In this document: piece by piece, positions 1 to 5,972 of the stretch
How the letters are laid out: each line of letters starts with the position of its first letter
Numbering within the stretch: position 1 is the stretch's first letter
DNA from: JAABYT01 sp041581935
Lineage (GTDB): Bacteria > Pseudomonadota > Gammaproteobacteria > HK1
Length of the DNA stretch: 6,267 bases
Assembly: GCA_041581935.1 (NCBI GenBank)
Contig: JBFICP010000194.1
Span: forward strand, 1 to 6,267
Direction: 5' to 3'
The notes under the pieces: generated by a model
Told to the model about the DNA's origin: nothing
The model's database searches: none
Seen by the model: only the letters and a program-made list of their open reading frames with translations
Program-made: the position numbers and the translations under genes

Positions 1-325
1 GCTCGCGAGGAAGCTCGAGCAGCAGGGCTACACGGTGGTTGCGCCGGGATCCGGCGGCGAGGTTAAGCTCGGCGTCGAGCTCGAGAAGCTCACCTACGAG
101 ATGGGAGGCACGGTGCTAACGGAAATCAAGGTCTCGTCGGCCGTGGGAGTGACCTGCAGCCGGGGCGGAGAGACGTTGACCAGCCGTTACGAGACGCGGC
201 ACCGAGAAGAGTTTGCCACCGCTCCCGATGCGAGCAAGAACAGCGAACTCATCAATATGGTACTCGGTCGTACGCTCGACGAGATGCTCGGCGACAAGGA
301 GCTCAGGGATTTCATGTCGAAGTAG
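1..325 (+). CDS. YajG-family lipoprotein, C-terminal part (5' end outside the window)
   Basis: The reading frame is open from base 2 to a TAG at 323-325, so about 107 residues are visible and the true start lies to the left; the GTG at 35 is only an internal valine. The order of elements matches the C-terminal half of E. coli YajG as I know it. First comes a 'QQGYTVV' strand where YajG has a 'RGYMV' strand. A hydrophobic 'LGVELEKLTYE' segment, a strand pair ending in 'SRYETRH', and a helical tail 'ELINMVLGRTLDEMLGDKEL' follow. YajG proteins are probable outer-membrane lipoproteins of poorly defined function. The signal peptide and lipobox would be upstream and cannot be checked. The gene converges on the phosphodiesterase gene, with only 11 bases between the two stop codons, and I see no clear hairpin-plus-T-run terminator there. 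The family call rests on pattern resemblance, not a profile search. Confidence 0.72.
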   Translation, partial: LARKLEQQGYTVVAPGSGGEVKLGVELEKLTYEMGGTVLTEIKVSSAVGVTCSRGGETLTSRYETRHREEFATAPDASKNSELINMVLGRTLDEMLGDKELRDFMSK

Positions 326-336
326 GGCACCCTCGC

Positions 337-1599
337 TCAGTGCTCCGGCAGCGGCACGCCGTCGATGCCGTCAAATGCGATTCCGAGGTGACGCAGAACG
401 GTGGGTGCGATGTCGATGGTGCGGCTCGGGTGAGCGGTCCTACCGGGACTGAAACCTCCGCCGCCGATGCAGAGCAGGGCGTTGGTCTCGTAGCGACCCA
501 GACCGCCGTGCTGGCCACGGCCCGGTGCGTCGCTTTTCATGAATATGTCGCCCGCCACGTGGCTGAGGCCGCGGATGCCGTGGCGATTCTCGACATCGCG
601 CTTCGCCATGCTGAAGGCGATGGCGAGCGCCGTGTCGCTGCGCTGGCCGAGTTCCTCGAGCCGCCGACCGGAGTAGACTTCTCCTGACCAGGATTGCGCG
701 CCGATCCAATCGGCGATGGCATCGCGCCGAGCAAAAGCGTCATCGGACAGATAGACCAGCGCCCCCATGCCGCTCGAAGCGAGGACCACATCGGATGAGT
801 CGACACTCTCTTTGAAACCGGCCTCGACCAGCAGATCGTTGACCGGAATGACCTCGTCGACGGTCTCGTGGCCGTGATCGGAGGCGATGACGAAAAGCAC
901 GTCGTCCCCGCGTTGGCGCAGCGCGTCGACGGATGCCGCCACTCGTAGCGCACACCGCTCGGAGGCCGCAATCACCTCGCGATGCTCGGGCCCACCGAGC
1001 TCGAGGACGTGCTGGGAGTGATCGGGCTCACAGATCCACAGCAGGTGGAGAAGCGCGTCGCCGGGATCGTCGAGCGCCGCGCAAAAGCGGCGGGTCGTCT
1101 GTGCATCTCCGGCGGCGTCGTAGGTGACGTCGAGGTGCTCTTCGCCGGAGATGGGCTGCATGTCCGGCGCGAACGAACCGCTTCGATGGTAGAGCCAGCC
1201 GTGGCTGTCGGGGTCCTGCATGTGGGCCGAGCCCGCCGAGGAGTTGGAATAAATAACGGCGCCGCCGTGAGGGCGAAGCCTTTCGGTGAGCGTCGGCCGG
1301 TGCAGGGTGCGCCCGGTGGCGCGGCGAAGGCGATCGCGAAAATCCGGAGGACCGACGGAAACGGCCCGCAGTCCGTTACCCTCGTCGAGTGCGATGGCGT
1401 TGCCGGCAAGTCCGTGACTCTTCGGCCAGCAGCCGGTGGCGATGGAGGCCGAGTTAACCCGTGTGGCAGAGGGGAATACGCTGCGCTGTTCGGTGAACCA
1501 GCGGGTGCCGTCGACGATGCGTGCGAGTTCGGGGGTGTAAGCGTCCCCGACCATGTCGGCGCGCAGGCCGTCTATGACCATCACCACGGCTCGTTTCAT
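337..1599 (-). CDS. Alkaline phosphatase superfamily phosphodiesterase (NPP / phosphonoacetate hydrolase-like)
   Basis: This 420-residue hydrolase has the binuclear-metal site of the nucleotide pyrophosphatase/phosphodiesterase branch of the alkaline phosphatase superfamily. The visible ligands are D10 in 'VMVIDGLRAD', D193 and H197 in 'EPDHSQH', D241 and H242 in 'SDHGHE', and H364 in 'GQHGG'. T46 in 'FPSATRVNSASIATG' sits where the family's threonine nucleophile lies, so the active site looks complete. The 'HGLAGN' stretch at 62-67 recalls phosphonoacetate hydrolases and NPPs. There is no signal peptide or membrane segment, so it is probably cytoplasmic. The start is ATG at 1597-1599, with GGAG at 1608-1611 (minus strand) eight bases upstream. 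It lies 29 bases downstream of gloB on the same strand, so cotranscription is likely. The substrate cannot be read from the sequence: phosphodiesters, nucleotide pyrophosphates or phosphonates are all possible. Confidence 0.88.
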   Translation of the reverse strand: MKRAVVMVIDGLRADMVGDAYTPELARIVDGTRWFTEQRSVFPSATRVNSASIATGCWPKSHGLAGNAIALDEGNGLRAVSVGPPDFRDRLRRATGRTLHRPTLTERLRPHGGAVIYSNSSAGSAHMQDPDSHGWLYHRSGSFAPDMQPISGEEHLDVTYDAAGDAQTTRRFCAALDDPGDALLHLLWICEPDHSQHVLELGGPEHREVIAASERCALRVAASVDALRQRGDDVLFVIASDHGHETVDEVIPVNDLLVEAGFKESVDSSDVVLASSGMGALVYLSDDAFARRDAIADWIGAQSWSGEVYSGRRLEELGQRSDTALAIAFSMAKRDVENRHGIRGLSHVAGDIFMKSDAPGRGQHGGLGRYETNALLCIGGGGFSPGRTAHPSRTIDIAPTVLRHLGIAFDGIDGVPLPEH

Positions 1600-1628
1600 G
1601 CGGGTGACTCCGCGCCGAAAGCCCGGTG

Positions 1629-2420
1629 TTACCAGCTGTTTCGCAGCTCGCGCAGTTTGAGAAACACCGTCCTCGGATCAGGATCGTCGGGAAGGTCAGG
1701 AAATGCCTCGCGCAGTCGGGCGATCACCGATGGGCTGCGCAGACGGAAAAACGTGTTGATGTCCTTTTCCAGTGCGAGCGTCGATATCATCGCGTCGTCC
1801 GGATTTTGATCCGCAACCTTCTCGAGAAGCCTCGCGGCGTCCTCGTTGTCCGGCTCGCGGTCGAGGGTGAACTCCAGGTTGTTGCTGATGTAGTCGTGAC
1901 CTGGATAGACGAGTGTCTCATCCGGCAGCTTTTCGAGCTGGTTGGCGAACGTCTCATACAGCTCGTTTGGATGTCCGCCGTTGTGGCAGTTGCCTGCGCC
2001 CGCGTTGAATAACGTGTCACCGCAAAAAAGCGCCGGCGTATCGGTGTGCGAGAGCAGACACACGTGGCTCATGGTATGGCCCGGCGTATCGAGGCTTTCG
2101 AGCTCGACGGTCTTCCCCACCTTGACCACGTCGCCGGCGGCGAGACCCCGATCCATGCCCGGGATCTTGTCGGCCGCATTGACGTGGGCGAGCAGCTTGG
2201 CGCCGGTGGCCGCGATCATGGCTTTGTTTCCACCGGTATGATCGCCGTGCTCGTGAGTATTGAGTATCTGGGTAATCGTCCATCCGCGGTCCTTGGCGCG
2301 TGCCAGACATTTCTTGTGATCCAGTGGATCCACCGCAAGCGCCTCGCCTGTCTCCGAACAGGCGATCAGATAGTTGAAGTTGCGGTATGCGTTGCCGGTC
2401 CAGATTTGTTCGACGATCAC
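1629..2420 (-). CDS. gloB: Hydroxyacylglutathione hydrolase (glyoxalase II)-like metallo-beta-lactamase-fold protein
   Basis: This 263-residue protein is close in length to known glyoxalase II enzymes (E. coli GloB is about 251). It has the signature T55-H-E-H-G-D-H61, giving ligands H56, H58, D60 and H61. H115 ('TPGHTMSH'), bridging D135 ('CGDTLF') and H175 ('YPGHDY') complete the site. Residues from about 176 form the C-terminal HAGH-type domain, with 'NTFFRLRSP' (222-230) aligning to the glutathione-binding 'NPFMR' region. Glyoxalase II hydrolyses S-D-lactoylglutathione to D-lactate and glutathione, the second step of methylglyoxal detoxification. Oddly, the loop after 'GDTLF' reads 'GAGNCHNGGHP' instead of the usual 'GCGKFYEG' or 'GCGRLFEG', so substrate preference may differ. 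The start is GTG at 2418-2420, supported by GGAG six bases upstream. It leads a probable two-gene unit with the phosphodiesterase. The fold and metal site are firm; glutathione-thioester specificity is inferred. Confidence 0.88.
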   Translation of the reverse strand: MIVEQIWTGNAYRNFNYLIACSETGEALAVDPLDHKKCLARAKDRGWTITQILNTHEHGDHTGGNKAMIAATGAKLLAHVNAADKIPGMDRGLAAGDVVKVGKTVELESLDTPGHTMSHVCLLSHTDTPALFCGDTLFNAGAGNCHNGGHPNELYETFANQLEKLPDETLVYPGHDYISNNLEFTLDREPDNEDAARLLEKVADQNPDDAMISTLALEKDINTFFRLRSPSVIARLREAFPDLPDDPDPRTVFLKLRELRNSW

Positions 2421-2426
2421 GCGCTT

Positions 2427-2430
2427 CTCC
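2427..2430 (-). promoter_or_regulatory. Ribosome binding site (GGAG) supporting the GTG start of gloB
   Basis: On the minus strand GGAG lies six bases before the GTG at 2418-2420. The resulting protein begins 'MIVEQIWTGNAYRNFNYL', which is where glyoxalase II proteins normally begin, so the non-ATG start is well supported. Confidence 0.6.
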
Positions 2431-2451
2431 GAGTTGAGGAACTGTGCTTGA

Positions 2452-2481
2452 ATTCTACCCTTCCGCCCGCTCGGGCGTCAC
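2452..2481 (-). promoter_or_regulatory. Putative sigma70-type promoter for the gloB-phosphodiesterase unit
   Basis: On the minus strand there is a TAGAAT -10-like hexamer (2452-2457; five of six matches to TATAAT). A GTGACG -35-like hexamer (2476-2481; four of six matches to TTGACA) lies 18 bases upstream. Initiation would fall near 2445, leaving a leader of roughly 25 bases that contains the GGAG site. The spacer holds a perfect inverted repeat. This is a by-eye match with no experimental support. Confidence 0.4.
2464..2477. repeat. Perfect 6+6 inverted repeat, possible operator
   Basis: CGCCCG and CGGGCG flank a two-base centre (CT) in the middle of the divergent intergenic region. The repeat occupies most of the spacer of the putative gloB promoter and ends 28 bases before the start codon of the PLP enzyme gene. 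A repressor bound there could affect both directions. Short GC-only palindromes also arise by chance in GC-rich DNA, so the operator role is only a suggestion. Confidence 0.25.
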
Positions 2482-2491
2482 GGCGCATTAC

Positions 2492-2495
2492 AGGA
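2492..2495 (+). promoter_or_regulatory. Weak ribosome binding site (AGGA) for the PLP enzyme gene
   Basis: AGGA lies ten bases before the ATG at 2506, which is a long spacing. It overlaps GATAAT (2494-2499), a good -10-like hexamer, so the same bases could instead be promoter DNA for a nearly leaderless transcript. No convincing -35 element lies 16-18 bases upstream of GATAAT. Confidence 0.35.
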
Positions 2496-2505
2496 TAATC
2501 CGACA

Positions 2506-3630
2506 ATGACACTGCGACCACCGGCCGATGTCGGCATGCCGCTGGAAGATATCGACCCCCCCGCGTTGATTATCGAGCTCGATGCGTTCGAGGCCAATCT
2601 GCGCAAGATGTCACAAGCCGCGAACGCTGCCCGCGTTCGCCTGCGCCCGCACGCCAAGACCCACAAGTGCGCCATCATCGCGCTGCGTCAGATAGCACTG
2701 GGCGCGGTGGGTGTGTGCTGTCAGAAAGTGAGCGAGGCGGAGGCGCTCGTCGCAGGTGGCGTGCGCGACGTGCTGGTCACCAACGAGATTGTCGGCGAGC
2801 GAAAGCTCGCCCATCTGGCGGCTTTGGCGAGGGAGGCGACGCTCGCCGTGTGCGTTGACGATGCCGGCAACATCGCCGCGCTCGACGCAGCCGCGCGTCG
2901 TGCCGGCACGACCCTGGATGTGCTGGTGGAGATCGACGTCGGCGCCGGGCGATGCGGCGTCGCCCCCGGCACGGCGGCGCTCGCGCTCGCGAAACGCGTC
3001 GATGCAGCGGATGCGCTTCGATTCGCTGGTCTGCAGGCTTATCAGGGACGCGCTCAGCACGTGCGTGATTTCGACGAACGCCGAGCGGCTATCGACGCGG
3101 CGGTGCAGGCGACGCGTTCCACGGTGGCAATCCTCGAGGAGCAAGGGCTCGCGTGTCCGACGGTCACCGGCGCCGGAACTGGAACCTATGCTTTCGAAGC
3201 CGGCAGCGGCTTGTATACCGAGCTGCAGGCAGGCTCGTATATCTTCATGGACGCGGACTACGCGAAAAATTACGGCGTGGACGGCGGTGCCTTCGATGAG
3301 TTTCAGCACTCTCTGTTCGTGTATTCGACCGTGATGAGCGCCCCCGGACCAGGCCGCGCCATCCTCGACGCGGGATTGAAGGCGTCCAGCGTGGATTCCG
3401 GTTACCCGGTCGTGCGCGGCATGCCCGACGTTCGCTTCGTCGGTGCGTCCGACGAGCACGGAAAGCTCGAGTGGGACGGAGGCGGTGCACGCTTTTCACT
3501 CGGTGAAAAGATTGCGCTGATTCCGGGCCACTGTGATCCGACGGTGAATCTCTACGATTGGTACGTGTGCGTTCGCGATGCAAGGGTGCAGGCGCTGTGG
3601 CCGATCACCGCGCGCGGCGCGGTGCTGTGA
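2506..3630 (+). CDS. DSD1-family PLP-dependent enzyme (D-threonine aldolase / D-3-hydroxyaspartate aldolase-like)
   Basis: This 374-residue fold-type III PLP enzyme resembles bacterial D-threonine aldolase, D-threo-3-hydroxyaspartate dehydratase, BhcC-type 3-hydroxyaspartate aldolase and eukaryotic D-serine dehydratase. The N-terminal alanine-racemase-like barrel begins at 'PPALIIELDAFEANL' (18-32). The motif R47-P-H-A-K-T-H-K54 carries K51, the expected Schiff-base lysine. 'TGAGTGTY' (221-228) fits a phosphate-binding loop. Near the end, 'PGHCDPTVNLYD' (340-351) supplies a divalent-metal pair, H342 and D344. From my knowledge of characterised members, His-x-Asp is typical of the D-threonine aldolases, while vertebrate D-serine dehydratase has His-x-Cys, so an aldolase is slightly favoured. 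It would cleave a D-3-hydroxy-amino acid to glycine and an aldehyde or glyoxylate. No signal peptide is visible, so it is cytoplasmic. The gene stands alone and is divergent from gloB. The family is confident, the substrate is not. Confidence 0.88.
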   Translation: MTLRPPADVGMPLEDIDPPALIIELDAFEANLRKMSQAANAARVRLRPHAKTHKCAIIALRQIALGAVGVCCQKVSEAEALVAGGVRDVLVTNEIVGERKLAHLAALAREATLAVCVDDAGNIAALDAAARRAGTTLDVLVEIDVGAGRCGVAPGTAALALAKRVDAADALRFAGLQAYQGRAQHVRDFDERRAAIDAAVQATRSTVAILEEQGLACPTVTGAGTGTYAFEAGSGLYTELQAGSYIFMDADYAKNYGVDGGAFDEFQHSLFVYSTVMSAPGPGRAILDAGLKASSVDSGYPVVRGMPDVRFVGASDEHGKLEWDGGGARFSLGEKIALIPGHCDPTVNLYDWYVCVRDARVQALWPITARGAVL

Positions 3631-3710
3631 CGACCCATTCTGCAGGAGCTCGGTAGACTGGGCGGAGCGCAGCGAAGCCCGACCTGTGGAGAGACCAGGC
3701 CGGGGTGGAT
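3631..3710. other. Convergent intergenic region without a clear intrinsic terminator
   Basis: This 80-base gap separates the stop codons of the PLP enzyme gene (plus strand) and the copper ATPase gene (minus strand). Besides the REP-like inverted repeat there is a weak hairpin, CCTG (3683-3686) with CAGG (3696-3699). Neither is followed by a run of T on either strand, so Rho-independent termination is not supported. Confidence 0.5.
3652..3684. repeat. Interrupted inverted repeat resembling a dispersed intergenic element
   Basis: The core is GGGC (3660-3663) and GCCC (3677-3680) flanking 'GGAGCGCAGCGAA'. An outer GGT (3652-3654) pairs with ACC (3682-3684). The minus-strand reading 'GGGCTTCGCTGCGCTCCGCC' resembles short REP-like elements I recall between genes in many proteobacterial genomes, especially between convergent genes as here. 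The window holds only one copy, so its repeated nature cannot be shown from this sequence. Confidence 0.35.
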
Positions 3711-5942
3711 TCACAGCTCCACGCGATTCAGCCGCAGCGCGTTCAGGATCACAGACACCGAGCTGAAGCTCATGGCGGCCGCTGCGATCATGGGGCTGAG
3801 GAGTATCCCCAGAAACGGGAACAGCACGCCCGCTGCCACCGGAACGCCGAGCGCGTTGTAGGCAAAGGCGAAAAAAAGATTCTGACGGATGTTGCGCATG
3901 GTCGCCCGGCTCAGTCGCCGCGCGCGCACGATGCCTTGCAGATCCCCCTTGACCAGCGTCACCCCGGCGCTCTCCATGGCGACGTCCGCGCCCGTGCCCA
4001 TGGCGATACCCACATGGGCCTGTGCGAGTGCCGGTGCGTCGTTGATTCCGTCGCCGGCCATGGCCACCACGTTGCCTTCGTCCTGTAGTCGCTTAACCTC
4101 GCGGGCCTTCCGATCCGGAAGCACTCCGGCGATGACGGCGTCGAGACCGAGGTCCGCGGCCACCGCCTTGGCCGTGGTCTCGCTGTCGCCAGTCAGCATG
4201 AGTATTTTCACGCCTTCCTCGTGCAGCGCCTCGATGGCCTTGCGGGTCGATGCCTTGATCGGGTCTGCGACGCAAACGAGTCCGGATGTTCGGCCGTCCA
4301 CGGTCACGAACATCACCGAGTTGCCCTTCATCCGCCGCGCCTCGGCCTGCGCCCCCAGGTCGCCAGGGTCGATGCCCTGCTCGTCGAGCAGGGCGCGGTT
4401 GCCGAGCCCGATCCGGTGTCCGTCGACCTCGCCAATGACGCCCTTGCCGGTGAGAGACTCGAAGCCAATCGCCTTGCCGAGCGCAACGCCGCGATCCCTG
4501 GCGCCGTCGACGATCGCCTGCGCGAGCGGATGCTCGCTGGCTCGCTCCAGAGTCGCGGCAAGCCTCAGCAAGTGCGTCTCGTCCGAGCCATCGCCCGGCA
4601 CCACCTCGACGAGCCGCGGTTTGCCCTCGGTGAGCGTTCCCGTCTTGTCGACCACGAGAACGTCAACCTGGCGCATGACCTCGATGACCTCGGCATCCTT
4701 GAAGAGCACTCCGGCCGTCGCGCCCTTGCCGGCGGCCGTCATGATCGACATGGGAGTCGCGAGGCCGAGGGCACAGGGACAGGCAATGATGAGCACCGCC
4801 ACGGCGTTGATGACCGCGTAGGCCATCGCCGGAGGCGGGCCCACCAGCGCCCACACCACGAACGTGACGGCGGCAACCGCCACCACCGCCGGTACGAAGT
4901 AACCCGCGACCACGTCGGCGAGCTTTTGAATCGGCGCGCGGCTGCGCTGCGCCTGTGAGACCATCTGCACGATGCGGGCGAGCATCGTATCGGCTCCGAC
5001 GCGCTCGGCCTCGATCACCAGAGCACCCGTGCCGTTCACCGTGGCGCCGACGACAGGCATTCCCGGGTCCTTCTGAACCGGAATGGGTTCGCCGGAAATC
5101 ATCGATTCGTCGACGCTGCTGGTGCCTTCCCGGACGACGCCGTCGACCGGGACCTTTTCGCCGGGACGCACCCGCAACCGGTCACCGACGTGAATCGCCT
5201 CGAGCGGCACGTCCTCCTCGTTGCCGTCGGCGTCGATGCGCCGCGCCGTCTTCGGCGCAAGGCTTAGCAGCGCGCGAATGGCGGCACCGGTGCGATGGCG
5301 GGCCCGCAGCTCCATGACCTGTCCGAGAAGCACCAGCGTGACGATTGTCGCGGCGGCTTCGAAGTACACGGCGACTTTGCCTGAGGCGTCCCGAAAAGCG
5401 TCCGGAAACGCATTCGGGGCGACCGTGGCGACGACGCTGTAGGCGAATGCGACGCCGGTGCCGAGCGCGATGAGACTGAACATGTTGAGGTGCCGATTGA
5501 CGAGCGATGCCCAACCGCGGTGGAAGAACGGCCACCCACCCCACAACACCACCGGCGTCGCCAGCGCGAGCTCGATCCATACAAGCGAAGCCGGCGAACC
5601 AATCCAGCCGAGCGATACGCCCGGCACCATGCCGCCCATGGCGATCACCAGCAGCGGCAGCGTGAGCACCGCGCTCACCCAGAAACGGCGCGTCATGTCG
5701 ACGAGCTCGGCGTTGGGTTGTTCCTCGGCGCTCGCCCTCACGGGCTCCAATGCCATGCCGCAGATGGGACAGTCTCCCGGCTCATCGCGGAGAATTTCCG
5801 GGTGCATGGGGCAGGTGTAGCGCGTGATGGCGCCCGGCATCGGTACGCTTTCCGGGTCGAGCGCCATGCCGCATTTCGGGCAGGCGCTGGCATCGGCTTC
5901 ACGAACCTCGGGGTGCATGGGGCATGTGTAGACGGTGCTCAA
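3711..5942 (-). CDS. copA: Cu(+)-exporting P1B-type ATPase with two N-terminal heavy-metal-binding domains
   Basis: This 743-residue inner-membrane pump expels monovalent copper (possibly silver) using ATP. Two tandem heavy-metal-binding domains lie at about 5-30 and 42-67, each 'YTCPMHPE' followed by 'CPxCGMAL'. There is no GMTCxxC HMA domain. Eight membrane segments are apparent at roughly 87-105, 118-138, 153-176, 190-211, 344-366, 374-396, 686-708 and 712-733. The actuator motif is S283-G-E-P, a conservative change from TGE. The transport site is C388-P-C390, with Y695-N696 and M724/S728 in 'MSFSS', the P1B-1 Cu(+) signature. The catalytic domain has phosphorylated D432 in 'DKTGT', H471-P472, 'TGDS' (584-587) and 'GDGINDAP' (630-637), so it looks intact. 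The start is TTG at 5940-5942: an in-frame TAA lies six codons upstream and the next ATG falls inside the first metal domain. It follows the MOSC gene by 30 bases. Silver-pump annotation (SilP) is an alternative. Confidence 0.94.
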   Translation of the reverse strand: MSTVYTCPMHPEVREADASACPKCGMALDPESVPMPGAITRYTCPMHPEILRDEPGDCPICGMALEPVRASAEEQPNAELVDMTRRFWVSAVLTLPLLVIAMGGMVPGVSLGWIGSPASLVWIELALATPVVLWGGWPFFHRGWASLVNRHLNMFSLIALGTGVAFAYSVVATVAPNAFPDAFRDASGKVAVYFEAAATIVTLVLLGQVMELRARHRTGAAIRALLSLAPKTARRIDADGNEEDVPLEAIHVGDRLRVRPGEKVPVDGVVREGTSSVDESMISGEPIPVQKDPGMPVVGATVNGTGALVIEAERVGADTMLARIVQMVSQAQRSRAPIQKLADVVAGYFVPAVVAVAAVTFVVWALVGPPPAMAYAVINAVAVLIIACPCALGLATPMSIMTAAGKGATAGVLFKDAEVIEVMRQVDVLVVDKTGTLTEGKPRLVEVVPGDGSDETHLLRLAATLERASEHPLAQAIVDGARDRGVALGKAIGFESLTGKGVIGEVDGHRIGLGNRALLDEQGIDPGDLGAQAEARRMKGNSVMFVTVDGRTSGLVCVADPIKASTRKAIEALHEEGVKILMLTGDSETTAKAVAADLGLDAVIAGVLPDRKAREVKRLQDEGNVVAMAGDGINDAPALAQAHVGIAMGTGADVAMESAGVTLVKGDLQGIVRARRLSRATMRNIRQNLFFAFAYNALGVPVAAGVLFPFLGILLSPMIAAAAMSFSSVSVILNALRLNRVEL

Positions 5943-5951
5943 CGATGCTTG

Positions 5952-5955
5952 CCTC
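5952..5955 (-). promoter_or_regulatory. Ribosome binding site (GAGG) supporting the TTG start of the copper ATPase
   Basis: On the minus strand GAGG lies nine bases before the TTG at 5940-5942. The in-frame TAA six codons upstream rules out a longer product starting within the MOSC gene, and the first internal ATG (residue 9) would cut into the first 'CPMHPE' motif. TTG is therefore the best start despite being a weak codon. Confidence 0.55.
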
Positions 5956-5972
5956 GATTACAGGTCGGCGAA

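Noticed and set aside
35..37. GTG as a start codon for the leftmost plus-strand gene
   Set aside because: The frame stays open to the left edge and the upstream residues 'LARKLEQQGYT' continue the YajG-like pattern, so the gene is truncated by the window and not short.
326..336. Terminator between the YajG-like gene and the phosphodiesterase gene
   Set aside because: Only 11 bases separate the stops. The one nearby pairing (GTGC with GCAC around 341-358) is short, lies in coding sequence, and has no T-run.
982..1809. A 275-codon open frame on the plus strand, antisense to the phosphodiesterase and the end of gloB
   Set aside because: It spans the junction of two well-supported minus-strand genes, has no recognisable motif, and is the kind of long antisense opening that GC-rich coding DNA produces by chance.
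3889..4958. Two overlapping plus-strand open frames of 310 and 245 codons opposite the copper ATPase
   Set aside because: They are composition-biased (rich in Ser, Ala and Arg), lie wholly antisense to strongly conserved ATPase motifs, and show no domain of their own.
5094..5105. SGEP instead of TGE in the actuator loop of the copper pump as a sign of inactivation
   Set aside because: Serine for threonine is conservative and the catalytic glutamate is kept. All other catalytic and transport motifs are intact, so the pump should work.
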